DNA of 64,000 bases, from the NCBI GenBank assembly GCA_017607445.1, contig JAEVHH010000001.1, positions 1,054,001 through 1,118,000 on the forward strand. The letters are read 5' to 3'. Origin of the DNA: Histoplasma ohiense (lineage: Eukaryota > Ascomycota > Eurotiomycetes > Onygenales > Ajellomycetaceae). The translations under genes and the position numbers were made by a program. A model generated the notes under the pieces. That model worked only from the letters and a program-made list of their open reading frames with translations, did not search any database and had not been told where the DNA came from. Of this stretch, positions 10,845 to 21,694 are shown one piece after another; within the stretch, counting starts at the first letter, position 1; the number at the start of each line of letters is the position of its first letter.

Positions 10845-13800
10845 ATGTCATCTGCTGCGGAGAAGGAGCTCAACAAGGCGCCCGCCGATTGCCAGGGTCC
10901 TATGATTCCCAACGATGGCACTTCCAGTAAGTCATTGTGCCTTGATTTCCCACCATGTTCTTCTGCATTTGTCCCTTCACCTGGTCTTCGGAGACATATG
11001 ACCTTTTTTTTTTTTTTTTTTTTCCCACTTTTTCTCTGATTTTTGCATTTTTTGCTTAAAAAATTTCTTGTTGTTAAATTTCGGTCTTGCATTATGAAGA
11101 ATATACTTTTGTAAATTCACTTGTACATCTTGACGTCAAGTCGATTCAGGATGATGATTCAGGAAATATATTCATATTTCCGCTCTAGATTGCTTGCGAC
11201 AGAAGGAAGGAGAAATGAGACGTCATGGCTTGGTTCTTTGATGAACATGCGAATATGTATGAGGATTAAGCGCGGCCTTGATTTTCCGTTAATGTGTTCT
11301 GTTACGAGTGGCCTTTTTGGATGCAAATAACACTTCAATATAGTTTAGTTAACTGACTCAAATGTAGCAGGGGAAACAGAGACAAGGGTAGACGAGCCCC
11401 AGCTACAAGCGCAGCCCGTGAACGGGGACTCCCCTGGGCGCTCCGCTACGGCAAGTCGATCACCTAAACAGCATCGTACCTGTGTAGGAAGGAGGGTAAC
11501 AGCACGCCCATCGCCGCACCAATCTTCCAATTCTCTAAACTGGCTCAGCAGTCAAATCAATAGCCTTAACTTTGACACGGTTATTCAAGGCGACGATGAC
11601 CCCGAAATCCGGCACCATAGCAGCGACGAAAACCCATATGCCCAACGTTCGCTACTCGCGCAAGTCCTCGACTGGCTACAACAGGAGAAAGCCAAGTCTG
11701 TAGCGCGTGCCTCAAAGAGAACTGGTGGGTTGCAGGGCCCCTTACCAGGTATAACCACTGGAGAGACAGCCTCAGCCTTAACTCGAGAGAGAAGCGACTC
11801 TCAAGCGTCGGAGGGAATGTTAGCCCTGGAGAAGTTGGAGCAGATATTAGCGCAATATGCGGCTACTGGGAAAGAGGGCATTTCATCTTCACGGATCGGA
11901 CGTAAGAGATCGTCTTCTCTCAAACTCCGAGCTAGCATTAGAGGTTTAAAACAGGGTTCAACATCCGATTCAGATTATTCAGATGCTGATCTACCACCCC
12001 CCAGTGCCGATGTTGTCCTTGACAACTCCAAAACCGCTTTTTATGGCGGAAGCGAAGCAGATAATGATTTCGGAAACCAGAATTCGTCAAACGGCGTATC
12101 CACTAAGAGCAAAGAACATTGGTTGAAGTTTAAATATGAGATCGTGCGCTTGACACACACCCTAAGCCTCAAGGGCTGGAGAAGAATTCCCCTGGAAGAC
12201 TGTGGAAACATTGAAGTGGTTCGCCTCAGCGGAGCGTTAACAAATGCTGTATATGTTGTCTCTCCGCCCAAACAATTACCGCCTCCATCTGATTCGAGTA
12301 CTTCGAGCTCATTGATGCCTAGAAGCCCTCCCCCGTAAGTCTATGCTGTTAAATATGTTTTTGAGGTCTTAACACGCTGAAACTGACAACACTTCCAGAC
12401 AACTCCTTCTGCGCATCTATGGACCCCAAGTGGAACACTTGATCGATCGGGAGAGCGAACTCCAGATTCTGCGCCGTCTGGGGAAACGGAATATCGGCCC
12501 CCGGGTCCTTGGGACGTTCAAAAATGGCCGCTTCGAACAGTATTTCCGTGCAAAAACCCTCACGCCTAGAGACATCCGCAACCCAGAAACTTCCGAGCAA
12601 ATCGCTAAGCGGATGCGGGAACTGCATGAAGGGATCGAACTGCTCTCAGAAGAGAGGGAAGGTGGTCCATTTTTGTGGAAGAACTGGGACAAATGGCTAG
12701 AGCGGTGCGAATATGTTGCCTCGTGGCTGGATAGCGAAATCAACTCTCCGCTCAACGAGTCCAAGATCGAAGCAGAACCGTGGCGACGACTTGGTTTTAT
12801 ATGCGGTGCCCCATGGCCAAAGTTCCGGGAATTGGTTGAATCTTATCGCAATTGGTTGGATACATGCTATGGCGGGGCATCTGAAATTAACAAGCAGCTT
12901 GTGTTCGCTCATAACGACGTGAGTAACTTCGTTTTGGTTTTCAATGGTCGTTTCACTTAGGTCGTCATAGTCTCTAACTCTGGTAGACACAATATGGCAA
13001 CCTTCTTCGGCTTGAGCCAAGTGGAGAGTCCCCTCTTCTGCTCCCCGCCAATAAACATAAGCAGCTTGTAGTTATCGACTTTGAGTATGCTTCAGCGAAC
13101 CCTCGAGGGCTGGAATTCTGCAACCACTTCGTAAGTCCTCGTCACTGATGACGCAGCAACAGGTTTTTTTTTTTTTTTTTCCAACGATTGACTAACTTAT
13201 TTTAGACGGAGTGGTGCTATAACTACCATGATCCAGAAAGACCATGGGCCTGCAATACGAAATGGTATCCTATCCCGGAAGAACAGGAACGATTCATTCG
13301 CGCATATCTCACGCATCGGCCACACATCTTCCACCCACTCGACACCCGCGGTACCCAATCCGCGCTCAGCTCCGCGACAGTTTCGGTGAGTGCATCTTCA
13401 AGCCCAGCGCCAACTCCAGCATTTCAAGCGTCGCATTCCAATAGTCCTCGGATATCTCCTTTCACGCTAGACACCCAAGTCCCGCCAATCCCCACCTCGT
13501 CTGCCCTAGATCAAGAGAGAGCCGAGCAAGCACTCGACTTGGAAGTTCGACGTCTTCTCCGCGAAACTCGTCTTTGGCGTGCAGCGAATTCCGCACAATG
13601 GGTAGCGTGGGGGATCGTCCAGGCTAAGATCTTGGGGATGGAAGAAGCACACTCTCCCTCGTCTGCCACTTCTGAGGAACAGCCAGTAGGAGAAGGAGAA
13701 GGAGAAATATCAGCGGGTGATACTACTGAATTGGATTGCAAGAGAGAGCAACCCAGTGACACAGTTAATGAACCTGCGGGCGAGTTTGATTATCTTGCCT

Positions 13801-13919
13801 ATGCTCAGGATCGGGCACTCTTTTTCTGGGCGGATATTTTATCTCTCGGGCTTATAAAAGAGAGCGACCTCCCCGCTGACATGGCTGAGCGAATCAAGGG
13901 GCATATTATTGGGTATTGA
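10845..13919 (+). CDS. Choline kinase
   Basis: Cytosolic enzyme that phosphorylates choline (and often ethanolamine) with ATP, the first step of the Kennedy pathway to phosphatidylcholine. Predicted exons are 10845-10926, 11371-12334, 12399-12918, 12987-13130 and 13206-13919, giving 807 residues. The first intron is long (444 nt); the others are 64-75 nt. The N-terminal 320 residues or so are Ser-rich and probably disordered. The kinase part holds LLLRIYGPQVEHLIDRE, the Brenner motif HND|TQYGN (residues 520-527, D522 catalytic; split by intron 3) and the choline-kinase motif VIDFEYASANPRG (metal-binding D553), then HFTEWCYNYH. A Pro/Ser-rich insert near the C-terminus precedes LRETRLWRAANSAQWVAWGIVQAK, the usual C-terminal helix. 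An in-frame ATG at 10791 is an alternative start; 10845 was chosen because upstream sequence is a T/C tract. Confidence 0.92.
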
Positions 13920-14706
13920 GAGCAACACCCGAGGCAGTTGCTGGAGACAGATAATATTTCAGCAGATATTGGGAGGTGTGGTTGTTTTGGTGAGTATGCG
14001 CCCTTCAGATACGCCCAAGCAACGCTCTTTTTTGTTTTTATACTTTACGTCTTTCTTTCTTGGATAGCTTTGCATATTCTTCTGCCCCATTTTCCATCCT
14101 TTCATCTCACAAAATTGCATTCATAGCGGAAGGACATTATTTGGTTTACATCAGTTTCTCTCCTACAACTACCCGCATTGCTTACAGTTTCCTGTGTTTT
14201 ATTATGTTTAATGATTTTTGCTAGCTTCTTTCCCCCCTCTTTTTCCCCCTCTTTTTTTTTTTTTTTTTTTTTTTTTCTGTTTTATACTCCTAGTGTGTCG
14301 GAGATTACACCTTTTTTGATTTGGAACCCTTTGGTTTCTGTTTTTGCAATTGCGACCCCGTTTCTGCGATGGTCACTGTATCTTGCTTTTGGTCATCTTG
14401 GCGGATAGGGCATAGCTATTCAATGGAAAATATTTGTTCTGCATGTCGATGGGTTATTTTACTGGGCAGTTTTAAAGATGTCCTTGGAAATGGTTTTTAG
14501 GAGGTGAGAGAGAGAAAGCGCTTAGCTTCATGTTAACCAACATAAATTCCTCGTATTCCCACGTAGAGCATGAAATCCATGAAAGCGCTAAAAGGGAATA
14601 TGGAAACATCAAGAAAATGAACCATATCGCTATCTATACGGGTAATGATCTCAATGAGAAAAGCTGGGGGCGCCGCCAAATCATACTGTTCTCCTTAAAC
14701 CCTACC
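13920..14706. other. Tail-to-tail intergenic region
   Basis: This lies between the ends of the choline kinase gene (+) and the UCH37-type gene (-). It is T-rich, with a T tract at about 14251-14276, and should contain both 3' untranslated regions and polyadenylation sites. No gene is supported. Confidence 0.6.
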
Positions 14707-15933
14707 CTACTCGAAGTCATCCCCACCTCCTCTTCCTCTTCTCATTTCCAGCCTCCGCTGCGTCTCCTTCTTCGCCCCCTCTACCCACTTCTTGTAGCCG
14801 TCCTCACCCTCCTTAAGCTTCATCTCCACCACCCCCTTCGCCACCTCCCCAATAAACCCGACAAAATTACACCTCCTCAGTGCATTCTCCCATTCCCACG
14901 CCCTTCTCTTCCTCTTCTCCCTCTCCAACATCTCCACATCCCCAATCTCATGCGCCTTCACTCTCAAATCCCTCACCACCGCCATCAGATTAAACCTGAT
15001 CTCCCCCTCCGGGTACCTTGCAATTCTCCTCTGCAGGACCTCAATAGCCTTCTCTGGAAACGCGCCTTCCTCGCAAGGTCCATGGCTAATAGGAAACGGC
15101 TGCAGCCCATCCAACTCATACAAAACACCATTGAACGGCGTATAGGCTATGAAATGGTAGAGCTCCGCGTCCTCTTCCGAAACCGGCGGGCGCGACGTTT
15201 CATCGACGAACGGCGACGCGCGCGCAAAGGCATTGTGCGAGTTGCGGATGAGCGCAGAATTGCTCAGCGCCTCGCCGCGCAGGTCTGGAGGGAAGCCCGT
15301 CGTGAAGTCCTTGAAGGCGCGGAGCTCGGGCCCGATGTCGATGCCTATGCCTGCTTGCGATTGCTGGGGGCGGCCGGCGAGGAGGGAGTCTTGGTTGAGG
15401 ATCACGGAGAGGACGGCCTGCGTGCCGCAGGCGTTCTGGATCGTTTGGGCGGCGAAGAAGAGCCCGTTGTCTGTTGCCTCGCGGTCGTATGTGCCGTCCT
15501 GCGGGACGTCGGAGTTGCGCGATTGGCCGCTGGCCCATTTGAAGAGGAAGATTACGCCGTACACGGGGCTGTGGGGGTTGAGGTGGGCGGTGGGTTAGTG
15601 GGTTTGCTTGCGCCGGGTGATAAGAGAGCAATTTGTTATATATAAGTGGGCAGAGGATGGGATTTTCTGTACCTTAATGATCTGATTGTGTCTGCGTCGA
15701 GGGATATAAGCTCTTCGAACTGGACGTCCTTGACGCCAAGATTTTCTATCAATGAAGTGAAAACTCCCTGTGTTCAGCAGATGACACGGATCAGCCAAAG
15801 GGCATTAGTAGCTCCATGAAAAGAAGCACAAACAACTGGATACTCTTGATGGCGGCAATGGAGGAAGATGAGCGGAAGGGGAACGACAAACCTCGTCTGA
15901 CTCGATGGTGCTCCAACCTCCCCCGTCCGGCAT
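14707..15933 (-). CDS. UCH37/Uch2-type ubiquitin C-terminal hydrolase
   Basis: Cysteine protease of peptidase family C12 that removes ubiquitin; UCH37-type members act at the proteasome lid. Predicted exons on the minus strand are 15933-15892, 15767-15673 and 15568-14707, giving 332 residues. Introns are 124 nt (donor GTTTGT) and 104 nt. The start gives MPDGGGWSTIESDEGVFTSL, matching the conserved UCH N-terminus (W.xIESDPGVFT). Catalytic residues are visible: oxyanion Gln87, Cys93 in QNACGTQA, His184 in ELYHFIAY and Asp199 in YELDGLQPFPISHG. After the catalytic domain comes RFNLMAVVRDL and a charged helical C-terminal extension to residue 332, which separates UCH37-type from short UCH-L1/L3-type enzymes. 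It ends RRGRGGGDDFE. Antisense reading frames over this gene are shadows. Confidence 0.92.
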
Positions 15934-15942
15934 GATTTTTTT

Positions 15943-15944
<2 letters not shown>

Positions 15945-15973
<29 letters not shown>
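15945..15973. repeat. Homopolymer T tract beside the UCH gene start
   Basis: A nearly pure T run (A on the gene's strand) lies just upstream of the UCH37-type start codon at 15933. On the coding strand it is a poly(A) stretch in the leader or core promoter. Confidence 0.85.
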
Positions 15974-18900
15974 GGCGGCTTTCTATAACTAACGGGTAAT
16001 TCTTGTTTTTGATAGGAATTTCCTTCGCAATTAGTCTCAGGGTATCTCGTATGCTATGGAAGCCTCTTTAAATAAGGTAATTCGAATTCTGTGGAGGTCG
16101 ACACAGCAATTATTCAACATTGCATTCAGTTTTGACGATGCAAGCCTGGGATGATGTCAAAGGCACGAAGGATGTTTGCTCGCAGTTGATGCAAACATGT
16201 TATTATTTGTATGTAGTTTAGCGTTGACTTTATAGATAAATTTCCCAGGCTCACATTCCACATTCCATCCGTTGTGCTAAACAAAAGTAAAAAGCAAAAA
16301 TAAATGAATCAAAAGGAATTAATAAATTACAGATCAAAAAAAATGGAAGCTTGAATGATTTCCATGATGAGGAAAAACGGTATCAAGGGGGGAGATCTGG
16401 CAAGCTCTCGTGTCAACCAGGAAACCCTCCAGTTTAACAAGCAATTACTTGAGGATTCTCAGCTTGGTATCCTGCAATTACTGTGTCATAATCATTCACT
16501 TTTCCGATATCCCTCCTGAAGGACATACTAGGGATAAGCAAGAGACGGCAGCATAATTACTGGCTCCAACCCTTCACAATAACGTGAGGAATCCGCTAAA
16601 TCGGAAAGAAACGTCGCACCAGTGCCTGGAGTCGGTGGGTATGAATTAATTGCATTTACATTATCAGCAAGAGCTTTACGATACAATCTACGGTCCGGAT
16701 TGTAACTGGACGGGCTGCGACATTCGGGTGATGGTGGAGTTATTCAACTTTTTATCATGGCACTGATGATGTTTTTGATTGTACGAGCTTTAACAGTCTT
16801 CAACTGACAGCCATTGCGGGCTAGGCTTCAAAAGAAACTCAGCATCGATTAGTTATCTGTTAAAAGTGCTCGGATTCAGGATCAGCAAATCCTGCATCCT
16901 TCTGAAAGAGCTTTGTCCATCCAAATCCCCGTAGCAGTGTATATCTTATTCTCAGGCCCATTTAACCTTCAGGGCACCGGTTGGAATTTGCAAGTCCCTC
17001 CCTAACATAACAATCGAGCTTGTTAGGAACATGAGTGCGCCTGCCGTTTGACGGTCAATCGGGAGTGGGATGGTATCTGTTTATATCCTTTCAATTTTTT
17101 TTTTAAGAATTATTCGAATCCAAACTACGAAACTGGGTATTGGCACTCTCACTCAGCCCGCTCAACTCAACAGAATCGAGAGTTGACATTGACATTGAAG
17201 ATGTTGAAAATCAGAACCAGCCGGACTATCATTCAGACCATGAACAATTGCCATGTCTACTTGGCAGCGATCACCTCGGTAGTCATGCAGCCAATGAACC
17301 CAGATCGCTCTTGTAATCATCTAAGACATTGTAAATTCCAGGATGGGTCCAACATCGGACATGTTCGGTCCCCGACAGCTCGACCCCCTGGACAACCACG
17401 AGTGATCGAATGCCACGCCTCCAAATCCCTTTTTTTCGATGACCATGCGAAAAGAGGCCAGTATCGTAACGATCCCCGAGCTTCAGCACTGCCCTGTGAA
17501 ATTCAATTCAGCCGGTGCGAAAGAGGATATTGCGTTTGGTTCCAAAATGTATAGGCTATCCTCCTCGCTGCTCCCAGATGCCTCGCCTAAAATGACCAAA
17601 TTCATCGGCATAACTGTTCTCTCAAGCCGATACCAACTGAACTCGCGAAAAAGTACGATTCCTTCCGTCTTAGTTGCGTTCTCGCCGGGGGCTCTCACGA
17701 TGCTGACGGATGACAGCAATCCTTGCTCCATTCAATGCTCATTATCGCGTCACGACAACAAGCAACTTACCCAGTAAATTGGCCCAGGTAGAGACAATAC
17801 AGGGACGTTTCAATCGACCAGTACGGCCCAATGGCATGGGGAGCAGATGTGTGCCAAAAGTGTCCGTCCGGCACGCGTCTTGTGTTTGCGATCAGTTCGA
17901 GCTGGTTCTCACACAGCCACAAAGAAAGTGCCCGCATGTCGCAAGAATGCTTGCTGGGAGGTTGTTCAGAACGCACAGGCCATAGCCCCGCACAGATCTC
18001 AATTTCGTCACAGATATCTCGTTTTGAAGATTGCAAGGACAGAGGATCTGGATCGATGGTTGATCCCGCAGAGACGGTGGATGTTCTGGCAGTTCGCCTC
18101 GCAGACCCGGAGCCGTAGTCTGCCTCGCGCCAAAAATAGAAATGTACGGCTGCAACCTAAATTTTACTCTAGTTCAACCAACAAACTTCCCGACGACAGG
18201 ATCTCAATTTCAAGGTAACCATCTCCTCCGCACATCAATATCAAAAGGAGGCTGAGCTTGGTCTTTATTTCTTCGATCGCCAAATTCGACAACTTTGCAT
18301 CATCAACTGCAGATTTGAAAGCTGTCGCCTCAGCTCGTCGTTGGCTGCTGGACAAACACTCGGCCCATTGCTCATCTCGTATCCGTCGAGGCTCCAAGCC
18401 CCACGGATGATTTTGGCCGCAACGGTCAAATAACAGGCATCGCTAGACGCGTCCCGAGGAACGGCGCTGTCCCTGACCCAATACCCCAAGCTCTGTTTCG
18501 TTTCCCCTCCGGAAAGTTGCTGGCAACGGAAAGCAAGCAAGGTACATGTACATGTATGTATGTACATACATGCCTCCCCTGCTGACAAGCACTTTCTAGC
18601 CTAATCTTCTCAATCGCTCGACCAATGATACAACCCTGCATGCGCAAACGAGACGGAGCAGCCGTTCCTTGCAATTCGTTTACTTGCCGAGGGATGTCAG
18701 CCAACCGCTAAAATGTTCCTTGCTACGGATCAATCAACAACTTGAAACGTGAGAAAATGTTGAAGAAGCTTATGACAGTTCAAATTTGGTTTCAGAAGTT
18801 GCTGCGCATTGCAATTTTCCTTTGCAATTTCCTTTTGCGCACGGTCATCTCCGTAAAACGGCCAGGGTTCAAGATTGAACTACACAGAACGCACCACAAT

Positions 18901-19721
18901 GTGAAGGCATTGTACCCTGAGAGATACCTATGAGCAGAAAGAATAACCCGAATTCCCAAAATAGTTGATATGCGAGGACGACGTAAAGTTATATTTTGCT
19001 TTTCATGCAAAGATGTCCTAATTTGACTGGTAGGGGACAGAAATGGTTTGTAGTAAAAAAAAAAAAATAATAATAATAAATAAAAAGTAAAATAAAAATC
19101 CAGTAATTTCGCTTCCGTTATTGTTGCTGAGTGGCCCTCAATCACACAAAAGTGGTTGTAACATGCGGGTATGAGAAGAGGACAAATATCCTATATCAAA
19201 TAAAAATGCCCCAGAAAGAGATATAACTATTGGGAGAAAGTCAACGGGAAATGAATAGAAAAAAAAAAAAAAAAAAAAAAGCCCAATTCGTTATGTCCGT
19301 CTAAAAAAGTCGTCATATATGGAAAATAATCCATCAATCTTCACCAAAACTCGAAAGTTATTTTAAATCCATCAAGGCACAGGCGTTAGCTATTATGTAG
19401 TACATCGACGAGTGGTAACGGAAAAAAAAAAAAAAAAAAATTCATATCTTGCAAGTGTCAATAGATTTTTCGGGGTATCGGGAGTGAAACGAGTTGAGGG
19501 TGCGTGCTAGTAAGGCTTCGCGTAAGAGCCACGGCGTGATGCGGATGGGTCCCTGGATTTCCATAAAATGGAAATAAAAAAAGACTCAGCCGCATGATTC
19601 TGCCATGTTTTGTGTGTATGAATGTGTTTTGTGTGATTCTTAGCTTTGGGATTTGTATTGTGAAGGAGCAGTAGTGATAGCTGGGCCGTGTGCAAGATGG
19701 AGGAGGTATGATGGATCAAGA
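15974..19721. other. Gene-poor region downstream of the Zn2Cys6 regulator
   Basis: About 3.7 kb with no confident gene. The only coding-like part is the spliced candidate at 17483-18155 (-), listed separately. A tracts occur at about 19049-19075, 19259-19280 and 19422-19440. A cluster of GTACATGTACATGTATGTATGTACATACATG words is near 18541-18572. No transposase, reverse transcriptase or tRNA is recognised. Confidence 0.5.
17483..18155 (-). other. Candidate spliced coding segment, unknown or decayed
   Basis: On the minus strand a frame stays open for about 128 codons after a TTTAG acceptor-like site near 18156. It then meets a donor GG|GTAAGT (intron 17770-17703, 68 nt, ending CCGTCAG) and continues in frame for another 72 codons to a stop at 17483. 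The joined reading is ...YLGQFTG|IVRAPGENATKTEGIV... and ends FAPAELNFTGQC. Balanced composition and the donor argue for a real or recently lost gene. No family is recognised, no start exon was found, and readable sequence below 17490 is in another frame. It may equally be chance. Confidence 0.25.
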
Positions 19722-21694
19722 TCAAGTCCAGCAGAGTTCGGGAATGACCAACCCTCCTGACACGCTGAGAGTAGGAGACTCATTAAAGTCTGGCCCCATG
19801 ACCGGTGAGCCATTTATTAGGTTTCCTAAGTACGCAGGATTGAAAATTGGCGATTGAGATTGTGGATTGTGCTTATAGTCGCCGCCAACCCGATCATCTG
19901 TGTGGTCAGGATGGAGGGTTGGCGACGTGGTGTAAACTTGAGATTGTCGCCGGGAGGTAATGATTGCTGGCATTTGGTAGGGAGAAGCAACGATTGCGGG
20001 AGTGAGTGGAGAGTGGAGTGGAGATGTAGTGTAAGCTGAATAGCCAGAGCTGGTCGATGGAGACGTAGATGACAGATGAAGATTCGGTGGCCCAGGATAT
20101 GGACTGTGTGGCCCGGGGGAGTAGGCGTCGAATGAGTTTCTCGGGGAAAAATGGAGCCGGCTCCTATATTCCGCAACAATATCGCAGGGCAGTTCCATTA
20201 AGCTTAGAGCCAGCTGAATTTCGGGAGCAAAAGGTTGAGAGGCTTTCCTCGTTTGCAGAATTCTTCGAATATCTTCTATTGGAAGGAAAGACATGGTACC
20301 GAGGTAGGAACCTCCGATTTCAGGGAAAATAGGTTCTAGAGCCAATGCTACCCCAAAAAATTGTGAGAGCACAGAGAGTGCACCGAGATCGGTTTCCCCA
20401 CCTCTTAGCATTGCTGGGGGAAGCCAGAAGAGCCAGGTTCGTAGAGGTTGAAGCCTTTCGAAAGCTCGATCCGGTGACTGCACAGGCATATCATTTCGCA
20501 ATTGCTGAACAAAGTGCAATAAATCGGTAACTCTTTGATGGTGTTCTTGATTATGGGAAAGTCGCTGCTGGATGTTCAACAGACTACTTAGGACACGATC
20601 TAACCTCATAAGATCTTCGTCTTGGAATTGGCCAATCGATCCAGGATAACTGGATGTTAGGGGCGTTCTCGCACTTCGAAAGGCTCTCTGGGAATCCATA
20701 AATCTTGCCAATTCTGACTCCTCCTTCCACCACGGTTGCATCGAGTTAAGAACCTATGCGTGGAGTCAGATCCAACCGAAAACCAAAACATCACCAAAGA
20801 AGAAAATGGTATACTCCTTACAGTTGAGACACCCTGTTGAAGCGAGGCCCAGCTCCTCCTATTCAAACATGATGGTTAGCCCATGTTCGAAGTCAGTCAA
20901 TGGAAGTCTGTACTTGCCATTCGGTAGCTTGCCAAGATAGAAGCATCGATGCTGCTAATATGGCATCTGAGTTTTCTCGAGAAAAAGCACCGATTGCTTC
21001 CTGGAGACCTCCCAAAGCCACCCCCCTATGGTGATAAGCAAGGTTTTCGGTTTCGGGGTTCTGGGTCATCCAGGCCAGATGAGAAGCTGAGAGCGCCAGA
21101 ATCGCACTCATGACAAACTCATTTGACAACGCAATAGCCAAAAATCTGATATCCAGAGTGTTAATATGACTCATGTCATTAGTCAAATGAATGAACGCTA
21201 TTCAACTCACATGGGCATTTTCTGAGCCCAGACTGTACAATCACTGTAGCCTCGTCGATGTAGATCAATTGAAAGCCCAGCGATGTGGTGAATAAGACGC
21301 AAATCAGTACGCGAAAACTTAAACCAATATTCTCTTGAACTCAGCTGTAGTTCAGGGAATGGAGGGTTGCCAGTCTTCAACCATGCATCAATTTCGATCT
21401 CAATCTGGGGAGACATGAGTAGATGCGGTCCTGTCCTCGGTGCCACTGCTTGCTCTTGGGGGATCACATTATCCATGTAATCACAGCGACAATTATGTTT
21501 TGTACAATTCCGACTACCCAAACGGTGTCAGTTTATTGATGCCGTATCTCCCATTCCCAATCTATTTGTAGAAGGAACACCTACCATTGAGGAGTGGTTT
21601 CATCGCATCGAATATGTCGTCTCTTGCAAGTCTTGCAGCCCTTCCGAGACTTCGTATGACTCTTGCGTGGTGGTCCACCTCCAGGTCCAGCCAT
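19722..21694 (-). CDS. Zn2Cys6 transcription factor, UPC2-like
   Basis: Nuclear DNA-binding regulator of the Gal4-type binuclear zinc cluster class. Predicted minus-strand exons are 21694-21585, 21513-21211, 21145-20918, 20858-20822 and 20753-19722, giving 569 residues. The start MAGPGGGPPRKSHTKSRKGC leads into the zinc cluster, with Cys at GCKTCKRRHIRCDE and, after intron 1, QCRNCTKHNCRCDYM. The middle matches the UPC2-type fungal-specific domain: LRLIHHIAGLSIDLHRRG, LALSASHLAW, HRGVALGGLQEAIGAFSREN, LSWQATEWRSWASLQQG. PLRTWLFWLPPAML follows, then a Ser/Pro/Tyr-rich tail likely to be disordered. Intron 3 (20917-20859) must use a GC donor (TG|GCAAGT) to keep frame and give the family sequence ATEWRSW. 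The gene stands alone in a very gene-poor stretch. Targets are unknown; UPC2 relatives include sterol and developmental regulators. Confidence 0.88.

Noticed and set aside
14530..15645. Long plus-strand frame of about 370 codons
   Set aside because: It is antisense to the UCH37-type gene, whose catalytic motifs and splice structure are clear. The plus-strand product is Leu/Arg-rich without a domain.
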